In this document: positions 7,034 through 15,064 of the stretch, piece by piece | Position numbering within the stretch: the first letter of the stretch is position 1 | Layout of the letters: each line of letters starts with the position of its first letter | IMG/VR virus record: IMGVR_UViG_3300005613_000480 | Location: 1-21,071 of that record | DNA length: 21,071 bases | Strand: one strand, 5' to 3' | Source: a virus | Translations under genes and position numbers: made by a program | The notes under the pieces: generated by a model | The model's input: the letters and a program-made list of their open reading frames with translations, nothing else | Database searches by the model: none | What the model was told of the DNA's origin: nothing

Positions 7034-9255
7034 TAGACCATTCCTCCGTTTTCAAGGCGTTTCATTAATGTATACATTTTTTGAGCTCCAACATTTGGAT
7101 CTCCTCCACCTGCATTTTTAACAGCATCTGCAGTAAATACAAATTCATTGTTAGATAACATTGCAGGAATATCATCTGCTCTTTCTTTTACACCAATTGG
7201 TGGAACAAATCCACCTTGATCTCTATAATCTAATTCAGCTACGCCTTGTTGATTTTGTCTAGGGTTTCCTACCGGCATACCCATCATATTGGCTATTTGT
7301 GGAGCAGCCATAATTCCTTGATCTACAGATCCATAAGCATATCCCATTCTCCCACCATTTGCCATTAGTGATTTTGTTGGACCTGATCTATTAAAAGGAA
7401 GTGGTATACCTATTCTTCCACCCGTACCTTCTTCTTCCGATATTCCATAAAAAGGATTATTAGCACTACTTGGTAGTGTGGTACTAGTTCCAGCTAAATT
7501 ACTTGCATACATACGTTCATATTCTGCAACTGCTGCTAAATATGCTTCATTAGATGGAAAATCTTCTGGTTTTGGTGGTGGTGGAACAGCAGCTGCTGAA
7601 GCTAAAGATGCTATACCAATACTAGTTAGTGGGTAATCCATAGCTGCACCTGAAACTTGTTTTAATGCATCCATAGGTCTATAATCTTTTAAAGCTTTAA
7701 TCCCTGTTTCATATCTTTGTGATAAAGGAGTTTCTGCAAATCCAACTTCCCCTGGTTTATAAACTACTCCTTCATTACCAACCCCAACACCAATTGTTTG
7801 TCCAAATTTTCCTTGTTGATATGTAGGACTTTTTATATCTTCAAAAGAATTAAAATAATCAGAAAAATCACTTGTTGGAACAGAAGTTCCTGCAGATGGT
7901 GTAGCCGCTGCTTTAAAAGGATCTGCATTTAAATAATCAGAAAAATCACTTGTTGGAACAGCTTTAGTTGTAGTATTTCCTAATCCTGCTTCTTGAAGAT
8001 AATCAGAAAAATCACTTGTTGGAACAGCTTCACTACCACTAGTTGCTGTCCCTGTTCCTGCACCTATAGAAGAAGTTACTCCTCCTAATCCTGCAGCAAT
8101 TAAACCTTCTTTTAAATTAATTCCTTGACCTGATGCAGCTTGTACCGCTAAATTAGCAAGTCCTGCTCTCATTGCTCCACCAATAAATGGTGACATTCCT
8201 GCTCCAATATTTAAACCAGCAGGTCCTAATGCATAAGTTGCACCAATCGTTAATGCAATTCTTCCTATTGGAGATTTCGCAACAGACTTAACTGCTTTTG
8301 CTGCTCCTTTTACTACACCTGTAACTGCTTTTGTCGCAGATTTAAAAAAACTTCCAAAACCATATTGTTCTCTATTGACTAAACTACCAATGCCTCCATC
8401 AGCATATCCTATTCTTCCACCAAATCTTGCTTCTACTCTTTCGTCGTCTTCAAATTCTTCTAAACTACCTGTTTGTGCAACAGTTTGAATCATCTCCATT
8501 GCAATTCTTCTTGCTTCTTCTTCTGGAATACCTTGTTCCATTAACATCTTAACGATGACTTCAATTGCTTGTTTAGGATCGTTTGCTAAATTTTCTGCAA
8601 TAGGTCTATATTGTTCAGCTTGCATATCCGAAGGCATAGAATCTTGTTGAGGAGCTACTTGCATAATTTCTTCTCCACCCATGTTATATAATTGTCTATT
8701 CATCAATCCACCATCAGCTGCACCACCTCTCATTATCATTTGAAGTTGATTACCTGGAATTACAGGAGCTCCTAATCTTGGATCTCCTACTCCTCCAAAA
8801 ACAGAAGATAAAGGAAGTTGTTGAGTTCCTAATTGTCTTGGTGACTGTAAACCTACTGCCATAGGTGACTGTAAACCTACTGGAATAGGTGTAGAATTAA
8901 AACCAACATTACTTATTCCACCAGTTGGCGCACCTAAATTATTTTGTACTTCGTCAATAGATTGATTAATTTGTTGTAATTCTTGTTCAGCTTCAGATAC
9001 ACCAGATGTTAAACTACCTAGCCTTGGATAAATAGCTTGTTCACCTCCTTGAGATGATACACTCATAGGTCGTGGTGTTTGTCTTGGAAGCATTCCTCCA
9101 AATCCTCCAAATATACCAGCAAGAGGACTATTTTGCATTCCGCTTCCTGGAATAGGTCTAAAAAATCCTTCTCTACCGTTTCCGGCATTAGTGCCTTTTA
9201 TTGCACCTCCTCCAATTGAATATAATTGTCTTTTCATTTTTGATCTTGATATCAT
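7033..9255 (-). CDS. Modular glycine-rich virion protein (ejection/core-like)
   Basis: 740 residues of low-complexity, Gly/Pro/Ala-rich sequence. Three related modules occur: KRQLYSIGGG near residue 9, NRQLYNMGG near 185, and NREQYGFG near 293. GGRIGYADGG (about 279-288) and GGRMGYAYG (about 634-642) are a second recurring motif. A helical, Lys/Ala-rich and then Gly/Ala hydrophobic stretch lies at about 300-400. PTSDFSDY is repeated three times at about 410-468. The C-terminal block (about 692-735, with DDIPAMLSNNEFVF and NAGGG) resembles a conserved tail segment found in many marine podovirus virion proteins. Start choice is uncertain: ATG at 9255 has AAAGGA very close to it, and ATG at 9237 is an alternative. 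Confidence 0.65.
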   Translation of the reverse strand: MISRSKMKRQLYSIGGGAIKGTNAGNGREGFFRPIPGSGMQNSPLAGIFGGFGGMLPRQTPRPMSVSSQGGEQAIYPRLGSLTSGVSEAEQELQQINQSIDEVQNNLGAPTGGISNVGFNSTPIPVGLQSPMAVGLQSPRQLGTQQLPLSSVFGGVGDPRLGAPVIPGNQLQMIMRGGAADGGLMNRQLYNMGGEEIMQVAPQQDSMPSDMQAEQYRPIAENLANDPKQAIEVIVKMLMEQGIPEEEARRIAMEMIQTVAQTGSLEEFEDDERVEARFGGRIGYADGGIGSLVNREQYGFGSFFKSATKAVTGVVKGAAKAVKSVAKSPIGRIALTIGATYALGPAGLNIGAGMSPFIGGAMRAGLANLAVQAASGQGINLKEGLIAAGLGGVTSSIGAGTGTATSGSEAVPTSDFSDYLQEAGLGNTTTKAVPTSDFSDYLNADPFKAAATPSAGTSVPTSDFSDYFNSFEDIKSPTYQQGKFGQTIGVGVGNEGVVYKPGEVGFAETPLSQRYETGIKALKDYRPMDALKQVSGAAMDYPLTSIGIASLASAAAVPPPPKPEDFPSNEAYLAAVAEYERMYASNLAGTSTTLPSSANNPFYGISEEEGTGGRIGIPLPFNRSGPTKSLMANGGRMGYAYGSVDQGIMAAPQIANMMGMPVGNPRQNQQGVAELDYRDQGGFVPPIGVKERADDIPAMLSNNEFVFTADAVKNAGGGDPNVGAQKMYTLMKRLENGGMV
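7855..8027 (-). repeat. Three in-frame 29-bp direct repeats encoding VPTSDFSDY
   Basis: Identical 29-bp copies lie at 7855-7883, 7933-7961 and 7999-8027. The plus strand begins ATAATCAGAAAAATC and ends TTGGAACAG. Spacings are 78 and 66 bp, both multiples of three, so each copy encodes the same VPTSDFSDY peptide. Identity at the DNA level, including third codon positions, suggests recent duplication or ongoing recombination. Confidence 0.9.
8840..8882 (-). repeat. 24-bp tandem duplication in the 740-aa gene
   Basis: GGTGACTGTAAACCTACTG occurs at 8840-8858 and again at 8864-8882 on the plus strand, a 24-bp period. It encodes VGLQSPMA followed by VGLQSPRQ, so the frame is kept. Confidence 0.85.
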
Positions 9256-9266
9256 AATCCTTTAAA

Positions 9267-9278
9267 ATTGTTAACAAT
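9267..9278. repeat. 12-bp palindrome in the gap before the 740-aa gene
   Basis: ATTGTTAACAAT is a perfect 12-bp palindrome in the 56-bp gap between the glycosyltransferase and the 740-aa gene, about 12 bases above the ATG. It could be a weak operator or a chance AT-rich palindrome; no partner copy was seen. Confidence 0.4.
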
Positions 9279-9311
9279 AAGGCAGGCGCAATAGTCCTGA
9301 AAAGTTATACT

Positions 9312-10190
9312 TTACTTGGTTTTTATATCTTCGTCAACGTTTTTGATAGACTCTAAATCATCTTTTAAACGTCCAGTATACTTATATTCACCCACATGAC
9401 TAATAAAATCGTCACTAATTAGTACATGACATTTACCACCTAATTCACTCCATCTTATACAGAAACCAAAATCCTCTCCGTAATATCGCTTAGTTTCTTG
9501 GTCATGATAAGTATCAAAAAAATTATAAAAATAAGGTTTATCATTGGCTACACCATTGACAATAGTAGGTTGACTGATCTTTAAATGAGGTAATTTCTCC
9601 ATCATGGTTTCAAATACCGATCGTTTAATTAACATACATCCAGTAGGAGCATGAGTAACTTCTGCAACTTCATCATATACTTCAAAAGCATGTCTGTTTT
9701 CTATTTTGATAGGCCAAGTAAAACCAAATCTACAATATTCTTTTGGATCTTTAATATTTCTATGTTCTATTTTCTTTTGTATCTTTTCCCAATTAATATC
9801 TTTTAAAGGATAAGGATAGGCAATAATATCTTTATCTGCTTTTATCATTTTCATGATAGTGCTAAATTCAAAATCAATATCAGAATCAATAAACAATAAA
9901 AAATCATATTTAACTTTTTCTTCAAAAAAAGCATTGACACATAAATTTCTTCCTTGTGTAACTAACGAAGATTTTAACATGGTAAAACTAACCATAATAT
10001 TATTCATCAAACATTGTTGTTGAAATTTTAATACTGCTTGTGTGTAATGCATAGATACATCACTATGACATGGAGTACAAACCATGATGGTACATTTAGG
10101 TTGATGACCTATATTGATTTCCGTTACTTTATTTTCTTTAATGGTTTGATAAGTATCTTCATTAAACCATATGGGTTTATTATTTTGCAT
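9312..10190 (-). CDS. GT-A fold glycosyltransferase-like protein
   Basis: 292 residues. After an N-terminal lead-in, a beta strand at 33-39 (CTIMVCT) opens a Rossmann-like domain. QGRNLCVNAF at 79-88 resembles the segment preceding the metal site in such enzymes. FLLFIDSDIDF (98-108) carries the DxD motif (D102, D104) that binds Mn and the nucleotide sugar in GT-A glycosyltransferases. The C-terminal part (ACMLIKRSVF-like and EDFGFCIRW segments) fits acceptor-side elements of GT2-related enzymes; an acidic ED dyad is present in EDFGF. AAGGAG precedes the start, which overlaps the upstream glycosyltransferase by 11 bases. It may glycosylate virion proteins or modify host surface sugars. Donor and acceptor are unknown. 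Confidence 0.75.
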   Translation of the reverse strand: MQNNKPIWFNEDTYQTIKENKVTEINIGHQPKCTIMVCTPCHSDVSMHYTQAVLKFQQQCLMNNIMVSFTMLKSSLVTQGRNLCVNAFFEEKVKYDFLLFIDSDIDFEFSTIMKMIKADKDIIAYPYPLKDINWEKIQKKIEHRNIKDPKEYCRFGFTWPIKIENRHAFEVYDEVAEVTHAPTGCMLIKRSVFETMMEKLPHLKISQPTIVNGVANDKPYFYNFFDTYHDQETKRYYGEDFGFCIRWSELGGKCHVLISDDFISHVGEYKYTGRLKDDLESIKNVDEDIKTK

Positions 10191-11118
10191 GTTGTATTGC
10201 TCCTTGTAAAAATACAGTCCAAGAACTTGCTTGCTTGTTCCAGTTATAATAGCGATTCGTATATTCAGATTGAAATCGTAGATGATCTTGTATAGAGGAA
10301 TGATCTAAATGTTCCGCTGCTGCATGAATGCCATATGCAAATCGTTTAGCTAAATTTTTATAATCATTGGAATAAGGAATATACATTGGAAATTCCGCAC
10401 CCGTTTCAAATAAAGCTCCATAATCGGTGGTAATACAATACAGTCCAGCAGCCATAGATTCTAGCAGCGAGATGCACGATGTTTCTTCCCAGATACTAGG
10501 ATACACATACATTTTATAATCTTGTAAATGTTCTAAAATATATTCATTCGATTTATATCCAATGTAATTTACATTCGGTAATTGTTTTGCTTGATCATAC
10601 AATTCTTGATAATGTTTATCATTAGCTTGCGCAAAATCTTTGCCATACACTTCACAAGAAGAATAGACATCTAAAGTTATCAAAGGATTTTTGACTAGTT
10701 GCATGGCAGCTAGTAAAACATTTAAACCTCTCCACGGAGTATTTTGATGAATAATTTTAATAGGCTCCCCTTTTACATAAGGTTGGGTAGGTTGTATTTT
10801 TACAATTCCATTTTTAATTACCGCGCATTGTTCTGTCGGTAATCCATACATCATTCTAAATTTTTCATAATTCCAATGCGAATTAAAAACATACCAATCA
10901 TATTTTTTATGATTTGATTTATCTTTAAACCAAGGTGCTAGATTCGGTTGATCATAAGAATTCTTTTGCCAAAGAATATTGACTTTCGTAGGATGTAAGG
11001 GAATTTTTTCTGGAACGGAAGTTGTTATTTGTACTTGATCTAATAATTTTGCATCTACATGTTTGTGCAAAAAACCAAGTTGTAATTCTGTGCCGCCTTT
11101 AGGATGTTGGTTTGTCAT
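10180..11118 (-). CDS. GT-B glycosyltransferase (GT4-like), short N-terminus
   Basis: 312 residues. KGGTE at 7-11 matches the glycine-rich N-terminal loop of GT4 enzymes, but the first beta strand normally ahead of it is missing, so the protein starts almost at the loop. YVFNSHW (76-82) and KNGI (102-105) follow the GT-B pattern. The C-terminal domain has the donor-binding EX7E motif, E212 to E220 (EETSCISLLESMAAG), followed by TDYGALFE. The start at 11118 lies within the upstream 77-aa gene (20-bp overlap), so a longer form in this frame would have to overlap it further. It is paired with a GT-A enzyme, and the two probably act in sequence on one glycan. The target is not evident. Confidence 0.8.
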   Translation of the reverse strand: MTNQHPKGGTELQLGFLHKHVDAKLLDQVQITTSVPEKIPLHPTKVNILWQKNSYDQPNLAPWFKDKSNHKKYDWYVFNSHWNYEKFRMMYGLPTEQCAVIKNGIVKIQPTQPYVKGEPIKIIHQNTPWRGLNVLLAAMQLVKNPLITLDVYSSCEVYGKDFAQANDKHYQELYDQAKQLPNVNYIGYKSNEYILEHLQDYKMYVYPSIWEETSCISLLESMAAGLYCITTDYGALFETGAEFPMYIPYSNDYKNLAKRFAYGIHAAAEHLDHSSIQDHLRFQSEYTNRYYNWNKQASSWTVFLQGAIQHAK

Positions 11119-11332
11119 TATTTTGATTCATAACTTTCTGTAAAACATTAAGACCTTTCGGTGAAACTTGTACTTGAACATCTTGCGCAATATCTGCTGC
11201 CGTTGTTGGAGTATTAGGATCCGCAATATCCGCGTCTCTTTCCATTTCGTCTTGATATATTTTATTAGTTTTCGTATTTCTAATAATCACTGTAGTTGTA
11301 CAATGAATTTTTAATAAGTCATCGTGTGCCAT
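11099..11332 (-). CDS. Small protein of unknown function before the glycosyltransferases
   Basis: 77 residues, soluble, rich in Asp/Thr/Asn. A beta-like N-terminal part (HCTTTVIIRNTKTNKIYQDE) is followed by an acidic linker (DADIADPNTP) and a short C-terminal segment (VQVQVSPKGLNVLQKVMNQ). The start overlaps the stop of the upstream gene as TAATG. Coding status rests on the clean reading frame between coupled genes. No family was recognised. Confidence 0.7.
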   Translation of the reverse strand: MAHDDLLKIHCTTTVIIRNTKTNKIYQDEMERDADIADPNTPTTAADIAQDVQVQVSPKGLNVLQKVMNQNNDKPTS

Positions 11333-11670
11333 TATCCGTTTTGATCCTCTCTACTTATTTCTAATATTGATAATGTTGCACTTATACCAGAAGTATCAGA
11401 AGTTTCAAGTGCTATAGAATCACTTTCTTCTAGTATCAAAGGTCCTTTTGCTACATTACATATAGTGGGCCCTGATATAGATGCATGTGCTACAACAAAA
11501 CTTGTAGTTGCTGAATTATCAGTAATATGAACTTTGAATGTTTTAGATCCACTTGAATTAGTGACTTGTACATTTTGTATTATTGCATTAGCATTACTTG
11601 GACAAGTATATGTTGTTACTGCTGTAGTAACTGTTGGATCATAGAATGCGTTTTTATAAAAGTTTGCCAT
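11332..11670 (-). CDS. Small beta-rich virion-associated protein
   Basis: 112 residues rich in Thr/Ser/Val with alternating hydrophobic pattern (TTAVTTYTCPS, AIIQNVQVTNSSG, KTFKVHITDN, SIALETSD, ATLSILEIS), as in small beta-sandwich decoration or fibre-base proteins. No signal peptide. Starts and stops are both joined to neighbours by TAATG overlaps, placing it in the tail/fibre block. Role as a structural accessory is inferred. Confidence 0.65.
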   Translation of the reverse strand: MANFYKNAFYDPTVTTAVTTYTCPSNANAIIQNVQVTNSSGSKTFKVHITDNSATTSFVVAHASISGPTICNVAKGPLILEESDSIALETSDTSGISATLSILEISREDQNG

Positions 11671-12899
11671 TATGTTAAATCAACCCATTTTAATGTGCCA
11701 CAAATATCATCTCCATTAGAAGCTCCTTTTGCACACAATGTTAATGTATCAGAAGAACCAGCAATTGTCTGTCCTAATTGATAGGCAAAATTAAATCCAT
11801 CTTGTGCAAATTGCAAATTGTTTGCACCTTTACCAGATAAATATGCTTGGCCAACAACTGTTCCTCCTGTAATTGTTGTAGTTCCTGTTAAATCATATTC
11901 TACATTATCAGAATAACTGGTATATGAAAATGCTGTACTTGGTGTAGCATTAAGTCTTAATTCTATTTGAAAATCAGAGTTAGAAATAGCGGATGCTGCA
12001 ATATCAATTGGAATAATAACCGCATAAGGTCTTCCTGATTTAATTCTAATTGTTGCTAAATTATAATATGTTCCTGCTGTTGTTAAATTAACTCCACCTA
12101 ATGAAGCCGTTCCAATAGATTGACGTAATCCTTCTGGTGCGTAACCTCCTTCAATCATAGCGGTTGAACATACTTGTTGTAATACTGCTGCTCCTGATAT
12201 GGTTCCTGTAGTTTCAATTTCATATCTTATTGGTAAGTTTGCAGTTTGCATATAAACCGTTGTTAAATCATTTGCATTATAAAATGTATGAGCGGTAATA
12301 AATTTACCATCTATTACAAAACCAACTCTAACAGCACCCATTCCTAACCATTCATAATCTGTAAATAAAATACAAGCTTTATCTACATTTAAATCATAAC
12401 CTGATGCACCTGTACCATCCAATTTATCACCATTCCATTCTGATTGAGATTTTTCAGTGTCTACAGCAGAGCCTGATGTATAGGTACGTCTTACGATTTT
12501 TAATGTAGTACCATCTGCCATAAAAAATATTCCATTGTTAGCATCAAAAGTTCCTACCTTTTGTTTAAGGTCTGCTTCTGGAGTATTCATGACAAATGTA
12601 TTTAATATTAATAATGATTTACCAGGTTGATAGGACATAACTCTTTTGGATTGTCTAATAACTTTATCGCCACTAGCTGTGGTTACATTTAAATTAACTG
12701 TAGATTTATTTGCTGTATAAGTAACGGTTCCTGATCCAGTTAAAGCTTCATCAAAGAGATTGTTCTTTGACATGACATTTTTAGAATCAAAAATAGTTAA
12801 AGGATTTGAAACTCTTAGTCGTCCAAATGCATCATAAGCAGTAGAGCCATTTCCACCGCCAATAACTGTTGGTTCAACGTTGACATTATTACAAGACAT
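11670..12899 (-). CDS. Virion structural protein, 409 aa
   Basis: The opening (MSCNNVNVEP, then AYDAFGRLRVSNPLTIFDSKN) and the segment RQSKRVMSYQPGKSLLI match a virion protein pattern common in marine myo- and podophages. It is beta-rich with few charges and no enzymatic motif. I place the start at ATG 12899, not at a TTG six bases upstream, because ATG here makes a TAATG overlap with the stop of the 58-aa gene, as at five other junctions, and ATGAGG upstream can serve as ribosome site. Position after the nozzle/hub candidate and before the glycosyltransferases suggests a tail or appendage component. The exact role is unknown. Confidence 0.7.
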   Translation of the reverse strand: MSCNNVNVEPTVIGGGNGSTAYDAFGRLRVSNPLTIFDSKNVMSKNNLFDEALTGSGTVTYTANKSTVNLNVTTASGDKVIRQSKRVMSYQPGKSLLILNTFVMNTPEADLKQKVGTFDANNGIFFMADGTTLKIVRRTYTSGSAVDTEKSQSEWNGDKLDGTGASGYDLNVDKACILFTDYEWLGMGAVRVGFVIDGKFITAHTFYNANDLTTVYMQTANLPIRYEIETTGTISGAAVLQQVCSTAMIEGGYAPEGLRQSIGTASLGGVNLTTAGTYYNLATIRIKSGRPYAVIIPIDIAASAISNSDFQIELRLNATPSTAFSYTSYSDNVEYDLTGTTTITGGTVVGQAYLSGKGANNLQFAQDGFNFAYQLGQTIAGSSDTLTLCAKGASNGDDICGTLKWVDLT

Positions 12900-13075
12900 T
12901 AGCAACCAAACCTCATATTAAACCATGTAAATCTTTCCAATTCTTTTCTTAAATCATCTTGAAATGAAAAGTTTAATTCATCTTTCATTGTAGATATAGA
13001 TTGTAAAATTTGTCTTTGATTTTCTGGATCGTATTCTTGTTTTGGTTCAGGTATGTATGTACTTATTTTAGCCAT
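12899..13075 (-). CDS. 58-aa conserved-looking small phage protein
   Basis: A short frame starts at ATG 13073-13075 and ends with TAA at 12899-12901. It encodes MAKISTYIPEPKQEYDP, then NQRQILQSISTMKDELNF, and ends ERFTWFNMRFGC. It fills the gap between two structural genes completely, joining both by TAATG overlaps. An acidic amphipathic helix is likely over residues 18-50. I have seen related short sequences (YIPEPKQEYD...RQI) in marine phage structural operons. Its function is unknown; its place between the hub candidate and a virion protein suggests an assembly or accessory role. Confidence 0.85.
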   Translation of the reverse strand: MAKISTYIPEPKQEYDPENQRQILQSISTMKDELNFSFQDDLRKELERFTWFNMRFGC

Positions 13076-14997
13076 TATCTTCTTCCATCCGGTCTTGCAT
13101 CTACTCTCAAAGTTCCATAACGCCAGGTTTCACCTACAGCATCATTTTCTATTTTAATGGATACAAGTCTTCCCCTTGCACGGGTATCTACTTTATCAGT
13201 AGAAGATGAAATTGTAAAGGGACCCAAAGGTGAACTTGATGCCGTATCCGTTGGATAATTATTTAATAATAAAGTTATTTTTGAATTACCAGTTAATACT
13301 TTAAAATCAGGTATAAATCGTTTAACTGACATAATAAAATCACCGTCTCCTTGTAGGTTAGCAATGTTATTGGTATTGGTAATATCAAAATCACCCGATT
13401 GAATATAAGCATTAATAGATGTAGTAGTACCATTTCTAACTTGATCGGTTCCGGTTTCATGGGCATAATAAGTCGATGCACCATATTTATTGGTAATTCC
13501 TAGTATGGTTGGAAAATTAGGGGTTGCAGTACTATTATAATCAGTTGCATACGGTAGATCAAATACTCCTTGATCCGCATAAGAACTTCTTGCAAGGGAT
13601 GATGTGGTCCAACAATTTTCTGCATAATTATAAGTTACCGATCGATCGATTTGAGTCGATCCTGCTTTTGGATAAAACCAATTAATTTCATTATATAAAG
13701 TATTATGTTCACAATACACCAATTGATTAGAGGCATAGTTAATTCCTAAATTATCTCCTGCAGTGGTAAAGACAAAATCTTCAACCAAACAAGGTAGCAT
13801 TTTAACAGTACCATCGTACATAAAAAATCCACCTTCACCGGACATCCAAAACACAATACCATTGGAATAACTTAAAGCATTTTGACCAATCAAACCACAG
13901 TTGGTACCCACTTGTCTTACAGAGAAAGTAAATGGTGGACCGACATATTGAATGACATATGCTGATGAATCGGTTAGTACTAAGGTATAATCTTTACCAG
14001 ATACCGCTCCAACAATAACATTGCCTTTATCGAGTCTAAACGTTCCTGCAGTATTGGTTGCAGTTGGAGTGTAGGTATTAAAATCTTCTTGATTTGAAAA
14101 TCTTATAAACATTGGATCTTGAGTGGAAGGTGTTCCAATGGTTGTTTCAGTTCCAAAATGAAATACATGTCGATCTCTATCGGATACTTGTGTCAGTCTT
14201 GTTTTAGTTGGTGCACCCGACATAACCGTTGCTCTAGTGGTTCTTGGATTTGATGCTCCGGCGTCCCAAGTATAAGTTTTACCATTATGAATAGTTGCAA
14301 TTAATATTTGACCAAAGTTATCGAGTGACCAGAGACCGGGATCAAGGATAACATTAGTTGTTGATCGTTCTGTTCCCCAAGTCGAATCTCCCCAATAAGA
14401 AGTACCCCAACCAAAATTAGAAGTTTGAAAAATTGGACCGACAATAACATAAGGATCAATTTGCGCTGATCCAGTTCCAGAAGTTGTTGATGCAGAATTA
14501 GATGGCATCGTAATATCAAAAGTATTAGTGGTAACATTAGTAATTTCAAATGTGTTGTCTTCAAAATCAGATGTAGCATATCCTGATCCTGTTGGAACAG
14601 TGACACTAGAAAAAGTTACATATCGTCCATCTTCTAGTCCATGTGATGTTTTATTGACAGTAACCGTTGCTGAACCGGTTGTTGCATCAAAGGTTGCTCC
14701 TGTGATTGCGGTATCTAGTGGAGTGATGTCATAAAACTGACCATTGTAATAAATAAATAATCCTTGAGAGGTACCGATCGCTGCATATTTTTCCCCTGCT
14801 AAAGATATAAAAGTATGTTGCGCTCTTGCTGCTCCAGGTAAAGTTCTATTAGAACCGGTAAGTTGTGACCAGCCACCTATTTTCTCAGGTAAACCATATC
14901 TAAATCTAACAAAATCACCATCAATCCATTGAGACTCGCCACCTGATTCAGTGACTTGTTTATTGAAACCCGGTTTGAAATTAAGTTTTTGTAGCAT
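13075..14997 (-). CDS. Large tail protein, nozzle/hub candidate
   Basis: 640 residues, beta-rich, with Trp/Tyr/Gly-containing repeats such as FGWGTSYWGDSTWG (about 200). The N-terminus (LNFKPGFNKQVTE, then GDFVRFRYGLPEKIGGW) is a recognisable pattern in marine podovirus tail proteins. Repeated blade-like segments across the body would suit a beta-propeller, the fold of podovirus tail nozzle proteins. Residues about 95-185 look like an inserted Ig-like domain (SGSATVTVNKTSHGL...). The length is near that of nozzle proteins. It lies downstream of the adaptor and fibre genes. Nozzle is inference; tail structural protein is firm. Confidence 0.65.
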   Translation of the reverse strand: MLQKLNFKPGFNKQVTESGGESQWIDGDFVRFRYGLPEKIGGWSQLTGSNRTLPGAARAQHTFISLAGEKYAAIGTSQGLFIYYNGQFYDITPLDTAITGATFDATTGSATVTVNKTSHGLEDGRYVTFSSVTVPTGSGYATSDFEDNTFEITNVTTNTFDITMPSNSASTTSGTGSAQIDPYVIVGPIFQTSNFGWGTSYWGDSTWGTERSTTNVILDPGLWSLDNFGQILIATIHNGKTYTWDAGASNPRTTRATVMSGAPTKTRLTQVSDRDRHVFHFGTETTIGTPSTQDPMFIRFSNQEDFNTYTPTATNTAGTFRLDKGNVIVGAVSGKDYTLVLTDSSAYVIQYVGPPFTFSVRQVGTNCGLIGQNALSYSNGIVFWMSGEGGFFMYDGTVKMLPCLVEDFVFTTAGDNLGINYASNQLVYCEHNTLYNEINWFYPKAGSTQIDRSVTYNYAENCWTTSSLARSSYADQGVFDLPYATDYNSTATPNFPTILGITNKYGASTYYAHETGTDQVRNGTTTSINAYIQSGDFDITNTNNIANLQGDGDFIMSVKRFIPDFKVLTGNSKITLLLNNYPTDTASSSPLGPFTISSSTDKVDTRARGRLVSIKIENDAVGETWRYGTLRVDARPDGRR

Positions 14998-15022
14998 AAT
15001 ATGCCTTTATAAACCGTTTTGA

Positions 15023-15049
15023 CTCTAAGATAAAGTTAAATATCTAGAG
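15023..15049 (-). other. Stem-loop in the leader of the 640-aa tail gene
   Basis: On the minus strand CTCTAGATA pairs with TATCTTAGAG around an 8-nt loop, with one bulged A. It lies in the 67-bp gap between the 88-aa gene and the 640-aa gene, about 25 bases upstream of the start codon. No U-run follows, so it is more likely an mRNA-processing or translation-modulating structure than a terminator. Confidence 0.45.
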
Positions 15050-15064
15050 GGTTTTGTGTGCTTG

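Noticed and set aside
7855-8027. CRISPR-like array of three 29-bp repeats
   Set aside because: Spacings are multiples of three, spacers differ in length (49 and 37 bp), and repeats encode the same peptide inside a long open gene. They are coding repeats.
12903-12905. TTG start adding two residues to the 409-aa virion protein
   Set aside because: ATG at 12899 gives a TAATG overlap like the other junctions, and TTG would be a rarer start with no better ribosome site.
14528-14734. Plus-strand 68-codon frame and other opposite-strand frames
   Set aside because: They are contained in strong minus-strand genes, lack ribosome sites and show biased composition expected of complements.
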